This document shows, in pieces, positions 1 through 11,316 of a stretch of DNA of 64,000 nucleotides (positions are counted from its first letter, which is position 1; each line of letters starts with the position of its first letter). A program made the position numbers and the translations under genes. The notes below the pieces were generated by a model. The model was not told the origin of the DNA. It ran no database searches and saw only the letters and a list, made by a program, of their open reading frames with translations. Location of the stretch: contig CM070722.1 of the NCBI GenBank assembly GCA_036346275.1, positions 20,173,336 through 20,237,335 of the forward strand. The letters are read 5' to 3'. Origin of the DNA: Otatea glauca. Lineage: Eukaryota; Streptophyta; Magnoliopsida; Poales; Poaceae.

Positions 1-926
1 TCCATTGGAAGTTGTCTTGCTTCTTGAGGAGTTTAAAGAATGGCATACCTCGCATACCCAGTCGGGAAATAAACCTGGTGAGTGCGGCCATGCATCCTGT
101 AAGCTTTTGGACGTCCTTCTGGCAAGTCGGCGCTTCCATATTTGATATGGCCCTGATCTTCTCTGGGTTGGCCTCAATGCCTCGTTGGGATATGATAAAC
201 CCGAGCAGTTTTCCCGAAGATACTCCGAAAACACACTTCTCGGGATTAAGCTTCATGCTGAAATCCCTTAGACTCTCGAACGTCTCGGTCAGGTCGGCGA
301 TAAGGTCTTTCCTCTCCCAAGTCTTCACCATGACATCGTCCACGTATGCCTCCACATTGCGCCCGAGCTGGGCGTGAAAACACCGCTGCATTGTGCGCTG
401 ACACGTTGCACCAGCATTTTTCAACCCGAACGCCATCGTGGTATAGCAAAAGGCTCTGAAATGCGTGATGAATGAAGTCTTGATTTGATCTTCCGCCTTT
501 AGGCGAATCTGATGGTACCCTGAGTAGGCATCGAGAAAACTCAGAATTTCACACCCGGCGGTCGAGTCAACCACCTGATCAATTCGCGGTAGCCCAAAGG
601 GATCCTTCGGACATGCCTTGTTGAGATCAGTATAATCAACGCACATGCGCCAAGTTTTATTCTTCTTTTGAACTAGTACAGGGTTTGCCAACCAATTTGG
701 ATGATACACTTCTTTTATAAAGCTTGTAGCTAAAAGCTTAGTGATCTCCTGTTTGATGGCATTCCGACGATCTGGAGCGAACCGCCGAAGCCTTTGCTTG
801 ATTGGCTTTGCCTTTTTGTCGACGTGCAGAGAATGCTCGATCACCACCCTAGGGACACCCGGCATGTCGGATGGTTTCCAGGCAAAGATGTCCCTGTTAG
901 CCTGGAGGAAGGTGACGAGAGCGCCT
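1..926 (-). pseudogene. Element D reverse transcriptase (partial, runs off the window)
   Basis: An open minus-strand frame covers the whole stretch. It holds the Gypsy RT palm blocks: a VDYTDLNKACPKDPF block near 600-650, an SGYHQIRL block near 500-530, and the catalytic YVDD box at about 328-348 (AYVDDVM). It would copy element RNA into cDNA in virus-like particles. A TAG stop at about 927 separates it from the protease frame, so the polyprotein is broken there although the RT itself reads open to the window edge. RNase H and integrase are outside the window. The Tat assignment is from family knowledge of the residues after YVDD. Confidence 0.8.
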
Positions 927-928
927 TC

Positions 929-1654
929 CTATTTATCCTCGAGCCCTAACCCGATCAGGGTCGTTTTGGACGAGTCGGATGGGTCGAGGATGATTCTCTT
1001 GGTTCCTTTGCCAGGCTTTATTCCTGACGTGGCCTGCTTCTTGGACGGGACGTCACCTTCTTCCTGCAACATGGCAGCCTCTGCCTGGACACTCTTCAGC
1101 TCGGTGGCTGCCTCCTGCAGTTTGACAAGTTCACAATTTTCTCGGTCGCATTCCAGAGATTGCTTGATGTCGCTGCGAACCGTGATTACGCTTCTAGGTT
1201 CCGGCATCTTCATCATCAAGTAGGTGTAGTGCGGGACGGCCATGAATCTAGCCAGACCGGGCCTTCCCAAGATAGCGTGGTACGCTGTCTCAAAATCGGC
1301 CACTTCGAAACTTACATACTTGGTCCGGTAGTCGTCTTTGGTACCGAAAGTGACGGGCAAAGAAATCTGCTCGAGTGGAAACGAAGACGCCCCAGGGATC
1401 ACCCCATGGAACGGCTGAGTGCTCGGCCTTAGCTCGGAGCGGGGGATGTTCATATCGTCGAAGGTCTTGGCGAATAAGACGTTTTGTCCACTCCCTCCAT
1501 CGATCAATACCTTCTTGAGCTTTACATTGCGAATGACAGGGTCGAGCACTAGAGGGTACTTACCCAGATGTAGAACCCGGTTGGGGTGATCTGAGCGATC
1601 GAAGGTGATTGGGACCTCAGACCACTTAAGATACTGGGGGGTTGCCGGTTCCAC
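929..1654 (-). pseudogene. Element D aspartic protease
   Basis: The 241-codon frame carries a retropepsin core, VLIDGGSGQNVLF, in which DGG/DSG supplies the catalytic aspartate, followed downstream by a hydrophobic ILGRPGLA flap/psi segment. This enzyme would cut the Gag-Pol polyprotein. The frame begins with a GTG in the middle of the polyprotein, so the upstream edge is not a real start: similarity continues upstream toward gag. It ends at a premature TAG before the RT. The GRPGL motif and the DGG variant are typical of Tat-type Gypsy elements. Confidence 0.8.
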
Positions 1655-1760
1655 CGCATTGATCTCCCGAGCGGTGAGCTTTTGCTTCCGCTTGGACTCG
1701 TATTCGGTGGAGCCTCCGTAGATGTAGTTCAGCTCTTGCTCAGGCTCTTGGTAGTCATCC

Positions 1761-3550
1761 TCATCTGGAAGGTCTTTCTTCTTGGCCGCCTCGTCCTTTG
1801 CTGGGGCCGACTGCTTGTTGCTTTCCAGCGCAAAAACGCTTCAGGGTGAAGGAGTCCTTGGCAGCGTGCTTTCCCTTGGGGTGGAAAGGACAAATCGCAT
1901 CCATAACAGAATTATAATCGGGCGCCTCCCTCTGCATGGCTCGGGGCCGGTTGCGTTCTGTTACCGCAACTAGCTCCTCACCTTTTCGCTTCTTGTCTTT
2001 GTGCTTGGAGGACTCGGCCTTGTCGCCTTTAATCTTCTGTTGTGGGCGATCTTCTTGGCGCTCGGCCAGGGCGTCTGAGGCCGTGGTGTAGCGGTCGGCC
2101 AATGCAAACATCTCCTTCACGGAGGCTGGGGGCTTCCTGGACATTTTCTTGATTAGATCAGGATCACTTACCCTTCTCGAAGGTCGCCACCACCACAAAG
2201 ATCGATATGTCCCTGATGGTGTTCTTCTTCTGCATGAAACGCCGGATGAAATCTCTCAGCGTCTCGTCCTTCTTCTGGTGAAGCTGGTAAAGGTCCCACG
2301 GAGTGCCAGGCCTCTCGTAGGTTCCCTAGAAGTTCGCAATGATCGCTCTAGGAGTCCACCGAGTTCGCAGGAAGTCCCGTGAGCCATGCTTGAGTCGAGG
2401 GGGTGAGATTGACTGGCAAATAATTCGCCATGACATTCTGATTGCCCCCGGCCGCTTTGACCGCCAGGGCATAGACCTGCAGCCAAGCTTCCGGATCTCG
2501 CTCCCCATCAAACTTGACGATGCCCTTGGGATTGAATCCTTCGGGCCATACCACTCGGCATAGCCGAGGAGTGAACGCTTGGATCCCGTCAATGAATCTC
2601 TCATTATGATGAGGGGGAGACCAGCGTGGTGAGCCTCTGGCTCGGCGATTGTCGTCAACGCGTCGGGGTGGAGTTCGGCGCGGTGAGTCCATGACTCGAC
2701 GATCATCGTCGTTCTAACCCCTGCGATGATGGTCTCTATGGTCGTCGTAGTCATCGTACCTTCGATCACTTCGTCGTTCGTGGCCAGTGCCGAAACGCTC
2801 GAAGTCATCGCGACGCCTGCGTCGTTCTTCCTCATCCCGCTCTAGCCATCAGGCGGTGATGTCTTGGCGGAGGTCGCGGTTGAGAATTTGGCGTGCGTCT
2901 CTGACTGGTGGTGTGAGGCGTCGACTGCCTGAATTCCGACTGGTTGCAGTCCAACTGCTAGCGACACGAGTGGCCGCATGGGAGCGTAAGTGCGCTTCCC
3001 TTACCGGCTTCTCCTGATTCTGCTGAATCGCTGCCGTCGTCACCATGGCCTTGATCTGGGCCACGATCGGAGCTGCCGGGCTGTCAGACGCAATCATTGG
3101 ATCCAGTGTATCAAGAAGCATCTTGGAGGCGACGACGTTTTGCAGCGGTGTATGGAAGACAGCTTGGTCTCCCAACCTGGACTCTAGGATGTCCTCACGG
3201 ACATGGCGGCCGCGCGTTCGAAGCGATTGCGCCTGTACCTCCTTTCCCTTACGAAGACGATCTTCCTCCACAACTTCTTGATCTTCTTGTTGGCGTTGGA
3301 GATCGGTCCTTTGCTCCTCTATTGCGAAGACGCCACGAAGGTCACAACGATTCCTCACGATGCCGACTGGTTCGCTAGATGAGTCAGAGCGGCATACTGG
3401 GGATGTGTTGGCCTGATCTCCACCAAATTGGATCTGGTTTTGGACCAGGCAGACAAGCTCTCCACGCGTATCTGCGACGAAGTCTAGGCTTCCGAAGCGG
3501 AAAGCCTGGCCGGAGATGAAGGTGGCGATGATTCCGCCGATAGCTGCCAT
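1761..3550 (-). pseudogene. Element D gag, broken
   Basis: Three minus-strand pieces make one decayed gag: 2849-3550 (N-terminal 233 codons, starting with an ATG about 50 bases inside the LTR edge), 2348-2692 (the Retrotrans_gag core, with FDGERDPEAWLQVYALA) and 1761-2198 (lysine-rich, ending in a CPFHPKGKHAAKDS motif that takes the place of a zinc knuckle in Tat gag). The pieces are separated by stops and frameshifts. Gag would form the particle that packages element RNA. The middle stretch, 2200-2350, still resembles gag in a shifted frame. Confidence 0.75.
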
Positions 3551-3580
3551 CGAGTCTGTTGGAAAAGATTTTAGCGCTTC

Positions 3581-3598
3581 CCTACCTGGCGCACCAAC
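3581..3598 (-). other. Element D primer binding site
   Basis: Immediately inside the LTR the minus strand reads GTTGGTGCGCCAGGTAGG. A TGG start followed by a GCGCCAGGTAGG-type stretch is the usual primer site of several grass Gypsy elements. The matching tRNA was not determined here. Confidence 0.6.
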
Positions 3599-4127
3599 TG
3601 TCGACTTTTGTAGTCAGCAATAAATTTATAGGGCAGGCGCTAGATCTCAAACTCGAAGGTCACACAAGACAAGGGTTTAGACAGGTCAGGCTCTCACAGA
3701 GGAGATAATACCCTAATCCTGTGTGCTGGGATTATGTGGATCTCTTAGATCTAGGATTGCTCAAAGCGCAGTGTGCTCTGGGCGATATGCGATGTGTGTG
3801 CTATAGCTTGATAGCTCGATTGCTTGATGTCCATGTTGTTGCCTGCCCTCTCCCTTATATAGCGGGAGTGGGGCGGCTTACAGAGTCCTGATCGGTTAGG
3901 AGATTCCGATCGGTTACTAGATTCTAGTCGGTTACAGGATAGAGTTTACATCTTTATCTACCCTATTAACGACTCGGATTACAGCCGTATCTTTTATATC
4001 TAAATATACATACAACTGTCTATAGGATGTGCCCCCTTTCCGTACGGCAGCAAGGCTTGGTGCGGGGTGAATCCTTTGGGCCTTCTACTTTGGCCTATCT
4101 TCTCTTCAAGCGATGCTAGGCCGACCA
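3599..4127 (-). repeat. Element D 5' LTR
   Basis: On the minus strand the LTR ends ...TCGACA at 3599, directly before the primer site. A TATA box lies at 3854-3862. The other edge is inferred from a CA at 4126-4127 and from A homology resuming at about 4130. The matching 3' LTR is outside the window, so length and TSD cannot be checked. Confidence 0.6.
3854..3862 (-). promoter_or_regulatory. TATA box of element D LTR
   Basis: The minus strand reads CTATATAAG inside the 5' LTR, about 255 bases upstream of the primer site. This is the expected position for the start of the element transcript. Confidence 0.55.
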
Positions 4128-4129
4128 TG

Positions 4130-4212
4130 AAGATACCTGGTTTCATATATTCCATAGGTTTGTTGCCGTGAGGAGTGAGCTTGGAGTCATGTGCCCCTAC
4201 TTTTTATTGTGA
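4130..4212 (+). pseudogene. Element A, last codons of RNase H/pol
   Basis: The plus-strand frame ...RSELGVMCPYFLL followed by TGA at 4210-4212 aligns with the end of B's pol (RSEFGVVSPYDLS, stop at 11317). Everything upstream was cut off by insertion of element D. It is a short remnant identified only through comparison with B. Confidence 0.6.
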
Positions 4213-6052
4213 AGGGGAGCTAGTCTGTATATTATGTATTATATATATTCTTCTTCCAGCATTTCCTTTCTTTTACTTTTTCCTGGTGTTATTGGGCTTA
4301 TTTCTAGAGTTGCTAGTTCACTTTATTTAAACTTCTGGCATGCTTTGCATAGACCTCTCATCTTATGCTATAGGTTGCTATCATACATAATCAGCTGTTC
4401 TCTCTTCTCTCTAGGTTGAGTTCCCTCACAGTTTTATAAGTCTAGCAAGTGTTGGGCCCCCTTGGTAGACAGGTTCTGTGTACACTTCTTAGCTTGGGAT
4501 CTAGAGTTAGCTTCCCTATGTCACTCATTGGGGAAGATGAGAGTGAGTCTAAGCCAAAGTGTTCTCTACTATCTTTTCTATGCTCTATAGCCACCCAGTT
4601 TGCAGTTTCTTGACTTCTTCTCCTCATTCTGTGTATCTAGTTTCAATTGAGTTCATTTGGATCTACCTTGAGCTTAATTCTGCTAATAACTCAACTTGAA
4701 CCAGATTTGTGATAAAATTGATTTTCTTGTTGAGGGGGAGTTTGGGAATCTGTTAATGCATTGCATATAGAATGTATTTTCTGTTTTATGAGCTTTGTTT
4801 ATTATACAAATGAGCTTCTAATTCATGCTATGCACCTTGCTACATCATATGAAGGAAATCACTAGCTTAGATATGTTCAAGTTCATTTATCTTGATAAGC
4901 TTGCTAAAAATTGCAAATAAGTTTTCAAAGAAAATCTTGATGAAACATGTTGCTTTTACTTGCTTAGTTTATTCTCTAGGTGTATTTGCCATGACTTGTG
5001 AAATTTTGGAGTTCTCTAGAGTCCCTATAGCAACTTGGGTGAAACTATTTTGATCCATACTTGAGACCTTCTTTTGCCCATAAATAAATGTGCTAAAATG
5101 AAAATTAAGCAAAGTTGACTATCTGTGAGCATTTGACTCAACACCTCGCATTCACAAGACAACTTCCTATTGCACTTGGGATGTGTCGTGTATGACCAAG
5201 ACCATTATCTTAAGAGTCTTTCTTGAGATGATCGAATATTACTTGAGTCAAATGCTTTAAAAACAATGTAAACAAAAAACACATATGTGGGTAAAGAATG
5301 TAAATAATGTCAAACATTTGCACCCCGCTATGTATTTTAAGATCTTAAAGAAAAATTTGCATTAAATGAAAAATGAGGTCAAAGGACCTCGTATGCAATT
5401 TTAGATTCCTCAAAGTGTTGAGTGGGTTGAACTCTAGGTTTTCCATTTGATCTTTTGAGTGGCTTTGCATATAGTTTTGAAACTAATGCTAAGTGTTGCA
5501 CTTATCAAATCTTGCTAAAAATGACATTCAAAATCAAGCTTGCTAGCAAAACTTGTTATTTGCACTTGGACATGTCTTAGTTTAGTCTAATCTAAAATCA
5601 ACTAGCTTGGTGTCATATATTGTCATTGTGGTTACTTGGATAATCTTCAAATCTCTTTTAGGATACATTTCATGCATACATGGTTAAAGGGGGAGATGCC
5701 ATTTTGATGCCTATATTGCCAAAAGGGGGAGAAATTGTAGAAAAAGGTATCATTAAAAGATAAAAATGTGAATGCATGTTGGTTCTTATGATCTTGATAA
5801 AAACGTGCTAAATTCTAAGGATCATAAGCATATTTGTGCTTTGTGTGAGTTTTATTTGATTTTTAGAGCTTTTGTGGAAAACTTGCTCTTTCTTTAGGTT
5901 TGCTATAAAGTCCGTCGTGTGAACTTGGTCATGTCCTTATTTTCTTTCTCTCTAGACCAAGTTTGGTTTTGCATCCAATTGCTTTCTTCCTTCTTTAAAC
6001 TCAAAATTACGCCTTTTGTGCTGTTTGTCAATATACTCAACAAAGGGGAGAT
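4213..6052 (+). other. Element A 3' non-coding region with repeated polypurine tracts
   Basis: About 1.8 kb separates the pol stop from the 3' LTR and holds no coherent ORF. It contains several GGGGGAG blocks: at about 4734 (TTGAGGGGGAGTTTGGG), 5687, 5724 and 6042. The last one directly abuts the LTR and is the functional polypurine tract (PPT). A long pol-to-LTR interval with several PPT-like copies is a known Sirevirus trait. The stretch 4240-5690 otherwise shows nothing but AT-rich sequence shared with B. Confidence 0.7.
6042..6052 (+). other. Polypurine tract of element A
   Basis: AAAGGGGAGAT lies directly before the TGAAAGACC start of the LTR. It would prime plus-strand DNA synthesis. 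Confidence 0.75.
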
Positions 6053-6906
6053 TGAAAGACCATGTGGAGGTCTACCCACGTTTGTGATGAGTATTTGACT
6101 AAATTTGAGCTTGGTATCCTCTGGTTTGAGTTTGATTTGAATTGGATTTTCAATTTGAAGCAATTTGAGCTCTGTCTATTTTTCTCGGTGCTAACGGCCA
6201 TGGCAGCGTGGTGCTACCGGCCGAGAGGTACCACCGGACCCAAGAGAGGTGTTGAGAAACCTGAGAGGGTGTTTTTAGGGGATCAGGCAAGCCGATGCTA
6301 CCGGCAATGGCTGCCCGGTGCTAGTGACCGAGCGGTAGCACCGGCCCAAATGGCCGGTGTGAAAATTTCAAAGAACATCTCTTCTGGTTTTGGGATGAAG
6401 AGTGGTGCTACCGGCCATGGGGCGGTAGGACCGGCCCTGATGAGTGTGAATGATCTAAAAATTATGATTTTGGGAGTTAATTGTAGATCTTTTTGGACAT
6501 TGCTATGTGATGGGTATTCCTTGTTTTTTATGGTTGCAGGACGTTAGTGCTTGATCATGGTGAGGCGGAGGATAACCGGGACTAGGCGAGGAGCGTCGGA
6601 GGTCCAGACGATCAAGAATCGTCGGAAGATGATCTGAGACGGAGTCAGTGCAAGCCTAGAAGACAAGGAAAGGAAAAGATGCTAGCTAGACGCTGCATGG
6701 ATCAAGGAGGGCAGTCAGATCGCGATCTAGTTGATAGGACAGTGGGTCTAGTTAGTGTGCTTTGAAAACCGTGCAAGAAAACCTAGTTTGTTTGGTGGGT
6801 TTTGAGTTAGCCCTTGCATGGCTTCGTGAGTGGTCAATCCTAGCCCTTGATGGACTGCCCTAGGGTTAAGAGACTCATCCAAGGGTGATAGGTGGCCCAA
6901 GAGTAG

Positions 6907-6914
6907 TATAAATA
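6907..6914 (+). promoter_or_regulatory. TATA box of element A LTR
   Basis: TATAAATA followed by a GAGGAGGGG stretch. The same box occurs at the equivalent place in both LTRs of B. Confidence 0.65.
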
Positions 6915-7794
6915 GAGGAGGGGTGGCATTCCTCCTCTTGAAGGTTTTAGAGATTTTATGCTCCTTTGAGCTTTGCCCACTTTGTTGTGAAGCATTGTAA
7001 ACCTCCCTTCTAGAAATGCAAATCATTTTCTCTTATGCTTGAATTTACATTACGCACTTAAATTCAGCATTTAAATTCCGCACTTAAATTCTTGCAATTT
7101 ACATTCATGCAATTTGGAGTTGCCTCCCCTCCTTCTATATGCTTTTGGATTTGCCTCCTCTCCTTTTAAAATGCTTTTTGTTTCTTGCGCCGAGGATGTT
7201 GATTGATGGATGAATCTTCTTTAGATCATATTCCAATTATCAAGGCAATCCATTCATCTTTTTTTGCAAGAAACCGATCTTGTGTTCTTGAGTGAATCAT
7301 TCTTCTAGATCGTGTCTGATGGGTTTTTTATTTGTGTTCTTGCTTGATGTGACTTGTGGGATGTTATCCAAGATCATCTTGATCATCAAAACCCCACGAG
7401 CAAGTCCAAGATTAAGTTCTTGAGTTTTGCTCAAACTTGGTGTGTTCTTCCTTCAAAGTGAAAAAGGTCAGATATTTGACGTCAATCCTTGCGATTGAAG
7501 GTTGGAATAAGTTCCTGACATCATTAGGATCACATCTACCATGTTTCGTGAGTTTTTGTCTAGCTGATCAAAAGATTCCTCAAATATTGCTTTTGGAGTT
7601 CCTGCCGGTTCTTCAGCTATACTTGAGCTCGGTGCTATCGCCCCTGGTGCGGTACTACCGACCTCCGATGCTACCGGCCTCCCAGCGGTAGCACCGGCCA
7701 TCCAGAAAAACTTGCTCATTTCATTGCCTTCCTTTTTAAGTATTCTCTTTGAGGGCTTGGATCGATTATTTTGTGTGGGAGAAAATTTTATTTG

Positions 7795-7799
7795 GGATC
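7795..7799. other. Target-site duplication of element B, left copy
   Basis: GGATC here and GGATC at 24094-24098 flank element B exactly. The sequence on the two outer sides joins into the normal end of A's LTR. Confidence 0.9.
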
Positions 7800-9472
7800 T
7801 GAAGGATTGAAATGGCGATCAGAGGGGGGGTGAATGATCCCAAATAAAATTTTCCCCCACTCAAAGTTCTCCAAACAATCTCATAACAAAAATCTGAAAC
7901 ACCCAAAGATTTTACTTCAAACTAGTGTTTCTCAGATTCGCACACCCTCTAAAACCTGAACAATTAGACAACTATGTGTACCCTTAACTTACATGGATGA
8001 GAACCATGAATCATGTGAGGGATTTTTAATCACAATCCTGGTTGTCAAGTGTCCAAGCACAGAGGAATCAATTCAAATACTACTTTTCTAAAAGAGATAA
8101 AGCTAAAACACCAAAGTCTCTTTCCAGAAAAGTAAAAGCAGATTTTCCAGGAATTGTCCTCAATTGGAGCAGGTGGTTAGTGAGTTTTTGTTGCTCTAAA
8201 ATTTTTGGTAATTTTTTCCCCTGTGAGCAGTTGCGTCATGAAAAAGTCCACCAAAAATCACCTCAAAAAGCTTTGTATACTAAACATGAAAAATCAAATA
8301 TTATAGATAGTCACGAACTTCGGTCAGAATGTTTGAGGCTCGGTTTTCACATCATAGCGCTCAAACGGTGGAACTTGTGGACTCACAAAGTTGTCCAGAG
8401 ATGGATATATGAGTCACGCACCTTCTCCAATAAGAATCACTTAAAAAGGATTTTTATAGATTTTTATAAAAATCAAAGACTGACTACTGCGCGAAAAACA
8501 AGTTCTGGACAGATTTGCAATTCGTTAAAAACTTGATCTCTAGTCTATCCTAGGGTGCAAGAAAGATGTAAAACGATATGAACACCCTTAAGACATCCTA
8601 GAAGAATAGCATTTAGAAGGAGGGGAAGCAAATCCAAATTGCGAGAAAGTAAATTGTGAGAATAAATGCCGGATTTAAATTGCGTAAAGTAAAGACATAA
8701 TGTAAATGCGCAATTTAAATTCTCAATAAGGTAAAGAAAATTTTTGTATTTTCTGGATGGAAGGTTTACAAAGCCACACTTGATGTGGTCAAAGCTCAAA
8801 GGAGCAACTCAAACCTTCAAGAGGGGAAGGCTACCCCTCCACCCCTATTTATACAACTCTTGGGTCACCTACCACCCTTGGATGAGCCTCTAAACCCTAG
8901 AGCATCCATCAAGGGATAGGATTAACCCACTCAACCAGCCAAGCAAGGGTTCACCCAAAACCCACAACACAAATGGGTTTTCTTGCACGGTTCTGAAAGC
9001 ACACTAACTAGACCCGCTAACCTATCAACTAGACAAGATCCAATGGTCTTCATTGATCCACGCAGCGCCTAGCTAGCATCTCATCCGTTCCTTCTCTTCA
9101 CGGCTTGCCACGACTCCGTCTCCGATCATCTTTCGGCGATCACCAACCGTCTGAACCTCCGACACTCCTCGCCTAGTCCCGGTTATCCTTCGCCTCACCA
9201 TGATCTAGCATCGTCGACCTGCAACCATCAAAAACAAGGAAATACCTCACATAGCAATGTTCAATCATCACAAATGCTCAGAATTAATTATGTCTCAATC
9301 ATTAGTCAATTCTATCGCCAGCTACAGGCCGGTAGTATCGCAAGAAGCTAACACAACTCAAATTGCTTACTTTTGAATTCCAATTCAAATCAAACTCAAA
9401 CCTGAGCACAACTTGCTCAAATAAAGTCAAATACTCATCACAAACATGGATGGACCTCCACATGGTCCTTCA
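7800..9472 (-). repeat. Element B 3' LTR
   Basis: On the minus strand it begins TGAAGGACCATGTGG at 9472 and ends at 7800, 1673 bp. It closely matches the 5' LTR at 22417-24093. Next to the inner edge is the polypurine tract. The first bases on the plus strand read TGAAGGATTG where the 5' LTR has TGAAGGACCG. Confidence 0.88.
8846..8853 (-). promoter_or_regulatory. TATA box of element B 3' LTR
   Basis: The minus strand reads TATAAATA preceding AGGGGTGGAGG, conserved with element A and with B's other LTR. Confidence 0.65.
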
Positions 9473-9483
9473 ATCTCCCCCTT
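9473..9483 (-). other. Polypurine tract of element B
   Basis: The minus strand reads AAGGGGGAGAT immediately before the 3' LTR. Confidence 0.75.
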
Positions 9484-11316
9484 GATGAGTATATTGACAA
9501 ACCACACAAAAGGCATAAATTTGAGTTTGAATAAGAGAAGAAGAAAGCAATTTGATTGCAAAACTACACATGGTCCAGAGAGGAGAGATTGAGAGCATGA
9601 CCAAGTTGGCAAGAAAGATTTTAGAGCAAGGTAATATGAAGAACATGTTTTCCACAAAAAGCTCTAAAAATCCAATAAAAACTCATAAAAATTTATGAAT
9701 ATTAAGATTTGCAAATTTTCAACAAAATCATAAAATCCAAGATACATTTTTCATTTTTATCTTTTTAATGATGCCTTTTCTTCAATTTCTCCCCCTTTTG
9801 GTAATATAGGCATCAACATGACATTGTCTCCCCCATTTTCTATGTATGCATGAAATGCAAGCTAAGGGAGCTTTGAAGATTATCCAATTGATAATAACAA
9901 GATATGACACCAAGCTAGTCAATTTTTAGATTCGACTAGTCTAAGACATGTCCAAGGGCAAATAACAAATTTTGCCCATAAGCTTAGTTTTGAAAATGTG
10001 TCATTTTTAGCAAGATTTGACAAGTGCAAAACTTAGCAAAGTTTCAAAGCTAGAAGCAAAACCACTCAAGGATCAAATGGAAAACCTAGAGTTCAACCTA
10101 GTCAACACTTTGGGGAATTTTGAAGTGCATATAAGGTTCTTCGAGCTCATTTTTCAATTTATGCAAATTTTCTTTAAGACTTTGAAAAACATAACGGAGT
10201 AGAAATGTTTGATATTATTTGCATTCTTTACCCACTTATGTGTTTGATATTTGCATTTTTTTATTGATTGACTCAAGCCGTTTTCGATCATCTCAAGAGT
10301 AACTCTTAAGAGAATGATCTTGGTCATACACAATATATTCCAAGTTCATCCCAAATGCAATGGGAAGCAGTCTCGTGAATATAAAGCTTGAGATCAATTC
10401 TGCACAAAAGAGTCAAATTTTTCTTGATTTCAATTTAGCATATATGGGCAATTCTGAAGGACTCAAATATGGATCAAACAAATTTCACCCAAGTTGCTAT
10501 AGGGACTATAGAGAAATCCAAAATTTCACAATTCATGGTAAAAGCCCCTAGAGAAGAAACTTAGTAAGTAAAAGCAACATGTTTCATCAAGTTTTCATTT
10601 AAAGCTTTCAAGTTTTTCAGATTTTAATTAAGCTTAGCATGATAAATGAACTTGGACATATCTAAGCTAGTGATTTTCTTCAAAAGATATATCATGATGT
10701 ATCTCATGACGATTGAGTCAATTGCATAATAGACAAAGATCATAAAACAGAAAATGCAGTCTAAATGCAATGCATGAACAGATTCCCAAACTCCCTCTCA
10801 ACAAATGAATCAATTTTAAGCTCAAATCTGGTTAAAGTTGAGTTATTATCAAGGTTAGGCATAACAAAAACCCAAATGAACTCAATAACAATCAGAAAAA
10901 CATAATGAGGAGAAAAAGTCGAGAAACTGCAAAATTGGATGGCTATACAGCATTGAAAAGATAGAAGAGACTCACTATGGCTCAGACTCGCTCTTATCTT
11001 CCCCAGTGACTGACATAGGGAAGCTGACTCTAGATCCCAACTAAGGAGTGCACACAGAACCTGTCTACCCAGGTAGCCCAACACCTGCTAGACTTATAAG
11101 ACTGTGAGGGAACTCAACCTAGAGAGAAGAGAGAACAGCTAATCACGCATGATAGCAACCTAAAGCACAAGATAAGAGATCCATGCAAGGTATGCCAGAA
11201 GTCTAAGTGAGTGAACTCAACTCAAGAAAACAAGCCCAAAGTCACCCAGAAGAAACACAAAGAAAAGAAAAGCTGGAAGAAAACATATAATATATAATAT
11301 ACAAACCAACTCCCCC
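9484..11316 (-). other. Element B 3' non-coding region
   Basis: About 1.83 kb between the pol stop and the PPT, homologous to 4213-6041 of element A in the opposite orientation. Extra PPT-like blocks appear (plus-strand CTCCCCC at about 9790 and 9828, and CTCCCCCTC at about 11310). No env-like ORF is present, unlike element C. Predicted short ORFs here do not look coding. Confidence 0.7.

Larger units (their letters stand above)
1..4127 (-). mobile_element. Element D: Tat-like Gypsy LTR retrotransposon, 5' part
   Basis: Read on the minus strand the order is LTR, primer site, gag, protease, reverse transcriptase, which is Gypsy order; RNase H, integrase and the 3' LTR lie beyond the left edge. 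The protease (DGGSG core), the gag CPFHPKG motif and the RT text after the YVDD box are typical of the Tat lineage. D interrupts Copia element A close to the end of A's pol gene, because homology to A resumes at about 4130. The outer LTR edge is placed at 4127 by a CA dinucleotide and by where A homology restarts, so it is uncertain by some tens of bases. Confidence 0.8.
4128..7799 (+). mobile_element. Element A: SIRE/Maximus-type Copia, 3' portion
   Basis: From about 4130 the plus strand aligns with the reverse complement of element B from its pol end onward: pol stop, long 3' non-coding region, polypurine tract and LTR. The 5' part is lost beyond element D. The LTR is interrupted at 7799 by element B and its last 35 bases resume at 24099-24133 after the duplicated GGATC. 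The family is the same as B but the LTR sequence differs clearly in its palindromic motif content. Confidence 0.85.
6053..7799 (+). repeat. Element A 3' LTR, main part
   Basis: The LTR starts TGAAAGACCATGTGG after the PPT and runs 1747 bp until B's insertion; its last 35 bp follow B at 24099-24133, ending GGTCCTTCA. A TATA box is at 6907-6914. Around 6210-6450 and 7625-7700 lie repeated GGTGCTACCGGCC half-sites and their inverses. ORFs predicted inside it (for example 6062-6547) are LTR sequence, not genes. Confidence 0.85.

Noticed and set aside
741..1432. Plus-strand ORFs over element D's protease
   Set aside because: Shadows of the minus-strand protease and RT frames.
6062..6547. 161-codon ORF in element A
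   Set aside because: It starts nine bases inside the LTR and follows the LTR to its palindrome block; not conserved in B.
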